Source of the DNA: Lachnospiraceae bacterium
GTDB lineage: Bacteria > Bacillota > Clostridia > Lachnospirales > Lachnospiraceae
Assembly: GCA_900759665.1 (NCBI GenBank)
Contig: CAAEWE010000025.1
Coordinates: 18,180 to 82,179 of the forward strand
Reading direction: 5' to 3'
DNA length: 64,000 nt
Shown here: piece by piece, positions 34,861 through 43,431 of the stretch
Position numbering within the stretch: position 1 is the first letter of the stretch
Layout of the letters: the number at the start of each line of letters is the position of its first letter
The notes under the pieces: generated by a model
Seen by the model: the letters and a program-made list of their open reading frames with translations, nothing else
Told to the model about the DNA's origin: nothing
Databases searched by the model: none
Made by a program: the position numbers and the translations under genes

Positions 34861-36305
34861 TACAGTACCTCCTGAATCTCCTCATAACGGATACGAAGCT
34901 GTGGCATTTTTGTCATAGTCGTATAATAATTTACTGCCCAGTCCTCTCCCTGAGACGGATCGTTCTCTCCTGTCGCCGGAGGTGCAAAAATATTCAGAGT
35001 CATCTCCGTACCCGGCTCAACCGGTGTCTCAAAAAATGCAGACATCATATCAACTGTCTTCGTGCCCGGTGCTTTATAGAACCAGCGTCCATTTAATTCC
35101 ATCATCAGGTTCAGATCTTCCTCAAAGGTAATCTCGCAAAACTCCGGTGTCTTCTCAAAGGTGATCGGAATCGCAATTCCCTCCGCATCCTCTGCACCTC
35201 CCCAGCGAAGTGTTACCGGCAATGCTGCATCTTCTGTCTCCTCCAATCCCGGCAGAAAGAACGGATCCTTCAGAATGTCCTTGTAATCCTTGAGGATCGG
35301 CTGTGGAATACCCACTGCAGAATTATTCGGATCCTCAATCTCCAGTCCAAGACGTCCTCTGTCCCTGAATTGGTACATAGAAAATCCATCGAACCAGTCC
35401 GCATTTTCGGACTTTAATTTCTCTACAAAACGCTTAATGGAATCTCCCTGATGCATCGGTCCGGTCACATCACCGTCTGTATTAAACTCAGAGATCACGA
35501 ATGGCTTGCACTCCCCATGATTTACCTTTGTCATTCTCTTAGAAGTTTTATTCAGACGCTCAAAGAACGGATCTACCGGTGTCATTGCATAGCTGTCCCC
35601 GCCCTTTTCGCATACATCAAAGGGCCATCCATAATGAAGAGCCAGATAACAGTCATTGGACCAGATATCTGCAATATCAAAAGCCTCCTTAAACTCCTCC
35701 TCATACTGTACCGGCGCATCCTCAGCCTCCAGATCTCCTACAGCTCCTCCACAAAATACCAGTGAGATCTGTGGTGCCTCCTCCTTCACGATCTTTGCAA
35801 AGCGTACAAAAAACTCTCCGATCTCCTTGTAGGAAAAACGCTGATTGTGGGTAAACCAGTCACCGGCACACTCATGGTTGATACGCAGACGCATTCTGCC
35901 AAAGGGCTTCAGCTCCTTTGCGATCTGACGGAGATATTCATCCTCCAGAGAACAGTCAATGGTCAGCGTCAGAGCGACATCCTGTCCGTGGCGGCGAATA
36001 TCCCTCATCTGCTGAAACGGCTCTCCCTTCGTGTCCCCATCAAGACCTCCACGATATGGAAAATAATCATCATACGGATAATCCCACTGAAAATGAATCT
36101 CCATATCTTTACATGCCACACTGATCCGCTCCGGCCATTCCTTGTCCTTTGGATAATAAGTATACATGATACCAATATTTCTGTGAGGTCTTCCCAGAGT
36201 ATTTAAAATATAATCCTGATTTACATACTCTGCTCTCTCACTTCCATCCCCCAGATCAAGACCACAGGCCGCCGGAGTCAATTTCACTTTTTTAATTTTA
36301 TCCAT
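34860..36305 (-). CDS. Unassigned clan GH-A-like glycosidase
   Basis: 481 residues. I do not place it in a named family. Two glutamates sit where a GH-A TIM barrel has its acid/base and nucleophile: E145 in RLRINHECAGDWF (end of strand 4) and E273 in PFVISEFNTDG (end of strand 7). The first resembles GH26 (HE.NG.WFW). About 120 C-terminal residues form a beta-rich domain. There is no signal peptide, so it is cytoplasmic. It overlaps the RlmI-type gene by one base, an odd partner. GH43 genes lie 1.5-4 kb away. The substrate is unknown. Confidence 0.6.
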   Translation of the reverse strand: MDKIKKVKLTPAACGLDLGDGSERAEYVNQDYILNTLGRPHRNIGIMYTYYPKDKEWPERISVACKDMEIHFQWDYPYDDYFPYRGGLDGDTKGEPFQQMRDIRRHGQDVALTLTIDCSLEDEYLRQIAKELKPFGRMRLRINHECAGDWFTHNQRFSYKEIGEFFVRFAKIVKEEAPQISLVFCGGAVGDLEAEDAPVQYEEEFKEAFDIADIWSNDCYLALHYGWPFDVCEKGGDSYAMTPVDPFFERLNKTSKRMTKVNHGECKPFVISEFNTDGDVTGPMHQGDSIKRFVEKLKSENADWFDGFSMYQFRDRGRLGLEIEDPNNSAVGIPQPILKDYKDILKDPFFLPGLEETEDAALPVTLRWGGAEDAEGIAIPITFEKTPEFCEITFEEDLNLMMELNGRWFYKAPGTKTVDMMSAFFETPVEPGTEMTLNIFAPPATGENDPSQGEDWAVNYYTTMTKMPQLRIRYEEIQEVL

Positions 36306-36405
36306 CTTTTTTCCTCATTTCTTCATTGTAATTTTCTCATCACCTATAAATATACACGAATTCGTGATATAATTCTACCAAAAGATTTACGAAAGGACTG
36401 ATTTT

Positions 36406-36789
36406 ATGAAACGACGCATTTTGACCTATATGCAGCAGATTGATGAATTGCTTCAGGCACCTCCTGATGACACCGACTGGACCAAGGCCATCGAAAACCA
36501 TCTGACACAGATCCGTTTTTTCCAGCATGAACGGCTGATCCATCTGATCGTCACAGTGCTGTTTGCCCTGATGACCACCTCCGTTGTGGTTGGTCTTGTT
36601 TCCAGCTCCAATATCTGGCTGGCAATCCTGTTGATCCCACTGCTGATCCTGCTGTTTCCATACATTAATCATTACTATCTGCTGGAAAACGGAGTCCAGA
36701 AAATGTATGAGCAATATGACCGTATGTTAGAATATCAAAATGACAAAAAGTGGAACCACTATTTTGCAGTTCCACCCAAAGAGTCATAG
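36406..36789 (+). CDS. Small two-helix membrane protein, unrecognised
   Basis: 127 residues. A soluble N-terminal helix bundle (1-45), two membrane helices (about 46-66 and 70-92), then a cytoplasmic tail ending YFAVPPKES. AAAGGAC lies 7 bases before the ATG. No family recognised. A perfect palindromic terminator follows at 36856-36885. Confidence 0.7.
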   Translation: MKRRILTYMQQIDELLQAPPDDTDWTKAIENHLTQIRFFQHERLIHLIVTVLFALMTTSVVVGLVSSSNIWLAILLIPLLILLFPYINHYYLLENGVQKMYEQYDRMLEYQNDKKWNHYFAVPPKES

Positions 36790-36844
36790 ATCACAAGATC
36801 CGCCGCCGAAGGAAACCTATTCCACTCCCCGGAAACAGGACCTG

Positions 36845-37603
36845 TCAAACATATTTGGAAACCTGAATATTCAGGTTTCCTTTTTTGGTTTCTCCTGAAA
36901 TTCCATCACAGATAAATTTCCCATGACCTCGCACAGAAACAACATCTGTTTCCTTCAGAACTCCACTGTTATTTTCCTGTCCTCTTCCATTGACAAAGAT
37001 TTTCTTTTCCCGGAAAAGTGCAATGCTTTGACTCCGCGACAAATGATAAAGCTTTGCGATCACCACATCCAGCCGCATGCTCGGAACGATCAGCTTCACC
37101 GCCTGAAGCTGCGGACGGACTGCCTCCGGCATCTCCTCCAGTAAACGGCATTTCACATGGGTATGCTTCACCTGATCCAGATTATCTACGATAAACGATG
37201 CCATCTTGTCCAGACAAAACAGATATGCCGTTTTGTCCCGTATCATAATATCACCAAGGGTGCTGCGATCAATTCCCAGATGCATCAGTGCTCCCAGATA
37301 ATCCCGGTGGGTCAGTGCATCCGAAAACTTCTCGATCAACGGACGGATCTCAATGCAGCAGATAGGAAAGCCCGCATCATATCCCAGGCTTTCCTCGTCT
37401 CCAAAACGGAGAACCTGCCGTTCACATCCCTCCACACCGCCAAACAGTGTGGCTGTCACAGGAGCTGCATCCTTTCGTACACTATCGTAAACTGCCTGCT
37501 CCTGCTGGTTCAAAAAACCGGTATAAGTATATAATCCGGTCCGGTATGACTGATCCGCCAGATCTATAATCCTTTTTGACAGAAATTCCTCATCACGGTT
37601 CAT
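36845..37603 (-). CDS. YlmH-type RNA-binding protein with an S4 domain
   Basis: 252 residues from ATG 37603 (GAGGTGAGG upstream; the GTG at 37615 is inside that site). An N-terminal YlmH fold (YLGALMHLGIDRSTLGDIMI, FPICCIEIRP) and a C-terminal S4 domain (about 180-240; SMRLDVVIAKLYHLSRSQSI, KKIFVNGR) match the YlmH/DivIVA-neighbour family that binds ribosomal complexes. It is usually in the division (sepF-ylmH-divIVA) cluster; here it stands alone. Its 3' end overlaps a terminator serving the convergent gene. Confidence 0.88.
   Translation of the reverse strand: MNRDEEFLSKRIIDLADQSYRTGLYTYTGFLNQQEQAVYDSVRKDAAPVTATLFGGVEGCERQVLRFGDEESLGYDAGFPICCIEIRPLIEKFSDALTHRDYLGALMHLGIDRSTLGDIMIRDKTAYLFCLDKMASFIVDNLDQVKHTHVKCRLLEEMPEAVRPQLQAVKLIVPSMRLDVVIAKLYHLSRSQSIALFREKKIFVNGRGQENNSGVLKETDVVSVRGHGKFICDGISGETKKGNLNIQVSKYV
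36856..36885 (+). terminator. Palindromic terminator between convergent genes
   Basis: GGAAACCTGAAT and its exact complement ATTCAGGTTTCC (36856-36879) are followed by TTTTTT on the plus strand. It ends the small membrane-protein transcript and lies within the last codons of the YlmH-type gene. Confidence 0.75.
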
Positions 37604-37693
37604 GGAAATCCTCACCTCTGCATCTCATTGTTTACGACTCATGCGTTCATCATTATAAACGTCATTACTCTTTTCAAATATAAGCATCCTTAT

Positions 37694-39220
37694 TTATACA
37701 TTATCTACCCACTTTTTCATAGTCCAGTTTAAGCCGGTAAACTCACCCCAGGCATCTTCCTTCTCCTCCGGATTTACGGCATACATTGCCATGACTGTTC
37801 CGGTAAAGCCGCCTGCCACCTCGGAAGACAGGTATTTTGTTCTTGCCTTTCCAAGCTCTTTTTTCTCCCCGGCGATTTCCGCAAAGAAGGTATAAAATTC
37901 ACCGTCAGACTCTACATGAAACTTAACCTCCTGCTGCCCCTGCTCCAGAGGAACAGATGCCTTTACGCACTGTGCATCACCGGTAGTCAGACGAAGCTCA
38001 GCCTTGCTCTCACCATCTGCCTGTGCCAGATACAGATCATAATGATGATCCTCACACAGATAAAAGGTTATACCTGCCTCCGGAGAATTTCCTCCTACGG
38101 TCACATCCAGTATTGTATCAAACTCCGACTGACGCACGCCAAGGAAGGTTGGAGCATCCACATCATCCAATGTGAAATGATTGCCCCGAAGCTTCACCCC
38201 ATGCTCCGTAAACTGATAATCTGCCTGAGCATATGCTCTCAGATGACACCATCTGAGACTGTCTGCTCCCAGCTTCTCAAAAGAAACATCATAGCAAGTA
38301 TCCTCGCCGGAAGCATTGAGATTCATTTCCATCTCAGCCTCCACCTTACCGTTCACACCGGCAGTAAACCATCCGTCCTGCTGCCACTGTACCGGTACCA
38401 GAAATACCTCTCGTCCCAGATGGTGGAACGGCATCCACATTCCCTCCTGACGGAAGCCGAGACATACGATAAATGTCGCACCATCCTCTGTCTGTACCAG
38501 ATCGCCATGACCAATTCCCTGAATGCGGCTCTGGTGACCGCCAAGATCACGGTTTGTCACAACCGGATTCAGCGGATATGACTCAAATGGTCCGTACGGA
38601 CTCTTTCCCCTCGCATAAGTGATCATATGACCATATTCTGTACCGCCCTCTGCAGCTGTAATATAATACCAGTCCCCAATATGGTACAGATGCGGCGATT
38701 CCAGATAACGGCCACCATTTCCTTTCCAGATCGGCTTGCTTTCGGTCAGACGCTCTCCTGTTGCAATGTCGATCTCACACTGGAAGATGCATCCATTGCC
38801 ATCCTCGTCACTGCCGTTGCTCATAAAATATGCCTTGCCATCCTCAAAGAACAGAGACGGATCGATGCCTCCCTGATCCACAAATACAGGCTCAGACCAC
38901 TCCCCATAGATATCATCTGTATATACATAGAAATTTTTGTGGTAGGTATCATTTGTAGTCACCATGTAGAAACGTCCATCATGATAACGGATCGTCGGTG
39001 CAAACACTCCACCGGAGCTGTTAATGCGCTCTAAGTCTACCTGGGTGCTTCTGGTAAGACAGTGGCCGATCTGTGTCCAATGCACCAGATCCTCACTCTC
39101 AAACAGAGGAACTCCCGGAAAATACTCAAAGGAGCTGCATACCATATAATACTTGCCATTTGCCCTGCATACACTTGGATCCGGGTAAAAGCCCCGGAGT
39201 ACAGGATTACTGATCATCAT
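37694..39220 (-). CDS. Glycoside hydrolase family 43 (beta-xylosidase type)
   Basis: 508 residues. The triad is D14 in GFYPDPS, D120 in GGIDPSLF and E174 in RYLESPHL. The C-terminal beta sandwich (about 325-505; YQFTEHGVKLRGNHFTLDD, FLGVRQSEF, GITFYLCEDHHYDLYL) is the XynB-type domain. No signal peptide, so intracellular. It is followed, in transcription order, by the YlmH-type gene and preceded by another GH43. It probably releases xylose or arabinose from imported oligosaccharides. Confidence 0.92.
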   Translation of the reverse strand: MMISNPVLRGFYPDPSVCRANGKYYMVCSSFEYFPGVPLFESEDLVHWTQIGHCLTRSTQVDLERINSSGGVFAPTIRYHDGRFYMVTTNDTYHKNFYVYTDDIYGEWSEPVFVDQGGIDPSLFFEDGKAYFMSNGSDEDGNGCIFQCEIDIATGERLTESKPIWKGNGGRYLESPHLYHIGDWYYITAAEGGTEYGHMITYARGKSPYGPFESYPLNPVVTNRDLGGHQSRIQGIGHGDLVQTEDGATFIVCLGFRQEGMWMPFHHLGREVFLVPVQWQQDGWFTAGVNGKVEAEMEMNLNASGEDTCYDVSFEKLGADSLRWCHLRAYAQADYQFTEHGVKLRGNHFTLDDVDAPTFLGVRQSEFDTILDVTVGGNSPEAGITFYLCEDHHYDLYLAQADGESKAELRLTTGDAQCVKASVPLEQGQQEVKFHVESDGEFYTFFAEIAGEKKELGKARTKYLSSEVAGGFTGTVMAMYAVNPEEKEDAWGEFTGLNWTMKKWVDNV

Positions 39221-39330
39221 AATTTTAAATCTCCCTTATCTTTCTTAAATTTCACATTGCTTATTATTTAATTCTATTGCATGGAATCTTTCTCATAAGC
39301 GTCCCTGCATTTTTAGTTCCGATTCATTGA

Positions 39331-40653
39331 TCATTTACGGAATACAAACGCCTCCAGATCTAAAAGCTGTCTGCCCGTAAAACTGTTCTTTGCCCATCCA
39401 CTATGTGCATCCTCTGCCACAAAATATACCGCATGTCTGCCTGTGACCATGCGCATAATGCCCTCTGCCACATGATCTCCGGTACCAAACCCAATCGTTC
39501 CGATCTTCTCTCCGTCGACCGGATCATCCAGATATACGTGAATTCTGCCGCTGCATCCTCTCGGCTGCATCTTTAAGGATAATGTCATGGTTCCATTGGT
39601 AAAGTCATCGCCAAAATCAAAATATTTCCAGCCCATCACACACCCCTCAGTAATATTGGTAATGACTCTGGTGAAGGCATCGATCTCCGTGATCATGAGC
39701 TGCTCACTGCCCTTAAGGACACATGCCGTATCCGCCTGTGTCAGCTCATACGGATTCATGGAATCCTCAAAGCCCAGAGACGTCATTTCCACCGGTGGGA
39801 TCGTTCCATCCGGCAGGATCTCGATCTTCTCCACGCAGCCTCTGCGGGACATGATCGTTCCGTTGGTCATGCGATGATAGAAAATATACCACTGATCACC
39901 GATCCTGCAGATGGATCCATGGTTGTTGCCCCCCGGAAAATCAATGCCATTGTCCACGATATAGCCACGATAAGTAAATGGCCCGGTTGGAGAATCCGAG
40001 GTTGCATACGCAAGCTGGCATCCTCTCTTTGGCGAATAGATCAGATAGTATGTATCCCCTACCTTTCTCGGAGAACATGCTTCAAAGAAATTCCATGGCT
40101 CATCGGTTGGAATGATATTTTCCTGATAAGTGCCGTCGATCACCTGATACATATTGTCTCCGTTGATCTCACACATATAGGAGCCCAGATAACCACAATA
40201 TACATAGACTCTGCCATCATCATCCACCAGCACACCCGGATCGATAAAGGTACCGTTATCATAATGCTTAGGGATATTATACTCATAACGGGACAATAAT
40301 TCAAATGGTCCCTCCGGTTTATCGCTGACTGCCACACATCCCTTGGAATCCAGAACATATGCATAAAGATAATACTTACCGTCCTTTTCCACCACATCTG
40401 GTGCATAGAGACATTTCCCGGACCAGTCGATGTCCGAAGCATGGTCTCTGTCTGCCTTCGTATGGAATGCATCACCATGGCACACCCACTTGCCCGGTTC
40501 ATTCACAGGTGCAGACCACACCTTCAGTTTATAATCACAAAACTCATCAGAATCCACTCTGTCATGGGAACCGTATACATAAATTCGGTCTCCAAAGACT
40601 CTCGGTTCTCCATCCGGGATATACTCCCAACTTGGTAAATACGGATTTGCCAT
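39331..40653 (-). CDS. Glycoside hydrolase family 43 (arabinofuranosidase type)
   Basis: 440 residues. The propeller carries D14 (SWEYIPDGEPRVF), D138 (GTFIDPGVLVDDDG) and E191 (FFEACSPRK). The C-terminal 120 residues are a beta sandwich (MGWKYFDFGDDFTNGTMTLS) resembling a family 6 carbohydrate-binding fold. This subfamily often removes arabinose. Intracellular. AGGAGG precedes the ATG. It is first of a GH43-GH43 unit that diverges from an AraC regulator at 40993, its likely activator. Confidence 0.9.
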   Translation of the reverse strand: MANPYLPSWEYIPDGEPRVFGDRIYVYGSHDRVDSDEFCDYKLKVWSAPVNEPGKWVCHGDAFHTKADRDHASDIDWSGKCLYAPDVVEKDGKYYLYAYVLDSKGCVAVSDKPEGPFELLSRYEYNIPKHYDNGTFIDPGVLVDDDGRVYVYCGYLGSYMCEINGDNMYQVIDGTYQENIIPTDEPWNFFEACSPRKVGDTYYLIYSPKRGCQLAYATSDSPTGPFTYRGYIVDNGIDFPGGNNHGSICRIGDQWYIFYHRMTNGTIMSRRGCVEKIEILPDGTIPPVEMTSLGFEDSMNPYELTQADTACVLKGSEQLMITEIDAFTRVITNITEGCVMGWKYFDFGDDFTNGTMTLSLKMQPRGCSGRIHVYLDDPVDGEKIGTIGFGTGDHVAEGIMRMVTGRHAVYFVAEDAHSGWAKNSFTGRQLLDLEAFVFRK

Positions 40654-40992
40654 TTCTTATATCCTCCTGTTTCTTTCATTGATTTACTATGGATGATTTC
40701 CGTTTCCTGTGTCTGTCCAGAAACCTCCTGTTTTTCAATATTTCCAGGCATTCTGTGTTTTGACACATTTCTTATGTTGTAGTATAATCATACGAAATAA
40801 ACAGCGGATCCGCTAGAATAATACGGACACTAATCTTGACATTTCGGACATGACGGGATTATATTAAGATCATTAAAATTTATATTATAATCTCAAACTG
40901 CACACATGTAAAATATAGCTGTGCGAAGCTTGAGTTAAAATTCCTTAAATCGGTGCCATCATACAAAATGTCAGAACAGGAGGATACAAATT
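40654..40992. other. Divergent control region between GH43 and AraC genes
   Basis: About 340 bases without a gene. It holds a rightward promoter (40836-40864) and a perfect 12-base palindrome AGCGGATCCGCT (40803-40814). On the minus side it includes the sequence leading to the GH43 ribosome binding site. AraC-type half sites could not be picked out by eye. Confidence 0.5.
40836..40864 (+). promoter_or_regulatory. Promoter of the cupin-AraC regulator gene
   Basis: -35 TTGACA at 40836-40841, a 17-base spacer, and -10 TTATAT at 40859-40864. The leader to the ATG at 40993 is about 120 bases. Confidence 0.65.
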
Positions 40993-41865
40993 ATGAATTC
41001 AGAAATGCATCTTCACTATTTTACTGCCCAGAAGGATTTCCCTTTTTATATCCAGTACGGTCATCATGATGAAAATATGTTCATCCATTCCCATGCTGAC
41101 TTTTCCGAGCTGGTTTTTGTGCTGGGTGGCCACGCCACCCATATTGTCAACGACGAAGAATACTCCATCCAAAAAGGGGATGTATTTGTCATCAATGAAA
41201 ATACATCCCACGGTTATACAGATCCGCATCATTTCCAGATCTGCAATATTATGTTTCAGCCGGATTATTTTCTGCGGGATTTCGGAGATATCAAATCTCT
41301 GCCCGGTTATCATTCCCTGTTCGTGATCGAACCTGCCCTGACGCAGCAGAACGGCTTCCAGTCACGTCTCCGCCTCTCCCCGGAACGCTTCGAGGACTTT
41401 GACCGCCTGATCACCCGCATCCATCACGAATACATCTCACATCCTGCCGGCTTCCAGAGTATGACAAGTGGGCTTTTCCTGCAGATGATCACCTCTCTGG
41501 CACGAATTGCCAGAGACGACCGCCGGGAACCAAACGACAATACCGTGTCCCTTGCCAATGCTGCTGCTTATATGGAGTATCATTTCCGGGAAGATATCTC
41601 CATTGAGGATCTGGCTTCTATGTCCGGTATGTCCTCCCGCCATTTTCGCCGGGTATTCCATGACATTTATGGCACCAGTCCCCTGAAATACCTCCACACT
41701 CTTCGCATCCGCTCTGCCGCAAGACTTCTTCGCAGCACCGATCTGCCGGTAACCGAAATCGCCATCCGGAGCGGTTACCCGGACGGCAATTATTTCTCCG
41801 GCAAGTTTAAGCAGTTCATGGGCATGCCGCCTCTGAAATACCGGAATAAACACACTCAGGAATAG
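40993..41865 (+). CDS. Cupin-AraC transcriptional regulator
   Basis: 290 residues. The N-terminal cupin sensor (about 1-110) has HSHADFSELVFVLGGHATHI and GDVFVINENTSHGY. The C-terminal AraC DNA-binding domain (about 185-285) has ISIEDLASMSGMSSRHFRRV and PVTEIAIRSGYPDGNYFSGK then F. AGGAGG precedes the ATG. This layout is typical of regulators of pentose or plant-glycan genes, and it diverges from two GH43 genes, which it probably activates. It converges on trxB with one base between stops. Confidence 0.88.
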   Translation: MNSEMHLHYFTAQKDFPFYIQYGHHDENMFIHSHADFSELVFVLGGHATHIVNDEEYSIQKGDVFVINENTSHGYTDPHHFQICNIMFQPDYFLRDFGDIKSLPGYHSLFVIEPALTQQNGFQSRLRLSPERFEDFDRLITRIHHEYISHPAGFQSMTSGLFLQMITSLARIARDDRREPNDNTVSLANAAAYMEYHFREDISIEDLASMSGMSSRHFRRVFHDIYGTSPLKYLHTLRIRSAARLLRSTDLPVTEIAIRSGYPDGNYFSGKFKQFMGMPPLKYRNKHTQE

Positions 41866-41866
41866 A

Positions 41867-42904
41867 TCATCCCAGATATTCACATGCTGCCAATGCGGCT
41901 ACTGCACCATCCGCTGCGGCTGTAGTCAGCTGACGCACTGTCTTGGTACGACAGTCTCCGGCCACAAACACCCCCTCGGTATCTGTTTTACAATCCTCTC
42001 CTGCATGAATATATCCCTGTTCATCCAGAGCTGCCAGCTCTGCAAATTCCTGATTATCCGGCATCTGCCCCACTGCCACGAAAAGTCCTGCCACAGAAAG
42101 GATCTGTTCCTTCTCCTGTTTTTTATTCCATACATGCAGCTGCTTCAAATTTCCGTCTTGATTTTTATCCAGATCTGTCACCGTACAGGAACGAAGAATC
42201 TCTACATTTTCTTTCTGCTCCAGTTTTTTTAGTTTTTCCGGCTCTCCCCGGAATTCCTCCCGGCGGTGGATCAGGTATACCTTTTCACAATACTGTGATA
42301 AAAACAACGCATCCTCCAGAGCGGTATTGCCGCCTCCTGCCACTGCTACCGGTTTTCCCCGGAAAAACATGCCATCGCAGGTAGCACAATAGGATATTCC
42401 ATGACCCACCATTTTCTGCTCCTCCTTTAGTCCCAGGGGACGGTTTTTGGCTCCTGTTGCCAGGATCACACTCTGTGCCTGATAATTTTCCTGTTTATCT
42501 CCTTTTTCTGCACGGATCTGAAAGACCGGTCTGCAGGAATCCTTTCCGTCACCGGATTTCTGTTCTCTGTCCCCATCCGCTGCCTCTTCCTCTTTCCATT
42601 CTGCTGCTTCCAGATTCTGATCACTGTATATTTCCCCGTTTTTCTGTATCTTCAACACTCTGCCGGTCTGATATTCCATTCCCAGATTCTTTGCCTGCTG
42701 ATACAGCCCCTGTGCAAATTCAAAACCGGATATTTTGGAAATACCCGGATAATTTTCAATCTCCGGTGTCACCACAATCTGGCCGCCATACATTTTCTCC
42801 TCCAGTACCAGTACGCTCTTGCCTGCCCGCAATGCATAAATAGCTGCGGATAACCCCGCCGTTCCTGCACCTACGATCACAACATCATATATTTTGTCTG
42901 CCAT
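41867..42904 (-). CDS. trxB: Thioredoxin reductase
   Basis: 345 residues. FAD-binding GAGTAGLSAAIYALRAG near residue 12, the redox pair C173-A-T-C176 in SYCATCDG, NADPH-binding GGGNTALEDA, and the C-terminal GVFVAGDCR. It moves electrons from NADPH or a similar donor to thioredoxin, whose gene (43084-43395) lies upstream. The usual length is about 310. The extra is a charged, low-complexity insertion at about residues 97-125 (EAAEWKEEEAADGDREQKSG) within the FAD domain. Confidence 0.92.
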   Translation of the reverse strand: MADKIYDVVIVGAGTAGLSAAIYALRAGKSVLVLEEKMYGGQIVVTPEIENYPGISKISGFEFAQGLYQQAKNLGMEYQTGRVLKIQKNGEIYSDQNLEAAEWKEEEAADGDREQKSGDGKDSCRPVFQIRAEKGDKQENYQAQSVILATGAKNRPLGLKEEQKMVGHGISYCATCDGMFFRGKPVAVAGGGNTALEDALFLSQYCEKVYLIHRREEFRGEPEKLKKLEQKENVEILRSCTVTDLDKNQDGNLKQLHVWNKKQEKEQILSVAGLFVAVGQMPDNQEFAELAALDEQGYIHAGEDCKTDTEGVFVAGDCRTKTVRQLTTAAADGAVAALAACEYLG

Positions 42905-42991
42905 AAGCCCTCCTGTATCAGGATATGTTTAAATTCCTGTCTTAAATTGATTTTCTCTACTTGACCGAGTTTCTCCGCCTGACCGATTCGC

Positions 42992-43020
42992 AAGAAAGCA
43001 GGCATATCTGCCTGCTTTCT
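42992..43020. terminator. Bidirectional-looking hairpin between trxA and trxB
   Basis: AGAAAGCAGGC and GCCTGCTTTCT form an 11-base stem with a 6-base loop. The T run is short on both strands. It probably ends the trxA transcript. Confidence 0.55.
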
Positions 43021-43083
43021 GTATCTTCACTCTGTTATCATTGACAATTTTTACTCAGAAAATGCAACGCTTTTTCAAGCCTT

Positions 43084-43395
43084 TTACTGATGCATAAACT
43101 CCAAAAGCTCTTCCTTGCTCTTGACGCCGATATCCTTCGCCACAATCTGACCATTCTTGATAAGGATCAACATCGGAATACTTACCACCTTAAACTGCTG
43201 TGCCAGATCCATCTGCTCGTCTACATTGACTTTACAGATCTTGACATCCGTCACTTCCTCCGCCAGCTCCTCTACGACAGGACCAAGCATCATACACGGG
43301 CCACACCATCCCGCCCAGAAATCAATGAGTACCGGCTTCTCTGACTGCATTACTTCCTGTTCAAAATTATCTGTTGTTACATGAACGACTGCCAT
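43084..43395 (-). CDS. trxA: Thioredoxin
   Basis: 103 residues from ATG 43395 (GAGGAGGATGATT upstream). The active site is C31-G-P-C34 in WAGWCGPC and the cis-proline loop is VVSIPMLILIKNG. It reduces protein disulfides in the cytoplasm and is itself reduced by the neighbouring TrxB. Confidence 0.95.
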   Translation of the reverse strand: MAVVHVTTDNFEQEVMQSEKPVLIDFWAGWCGPCMMLGPVVEELAEEVTDVKICKVNVDEQMDLAQQFKVVSIPMLILIKNGQIVAKDIGVKSKEELLEFMHQ

Positions 43396-43431
43396 AATCA
43401 TCCTCCTCTCGTTTATGATTGGATTGTCTTT

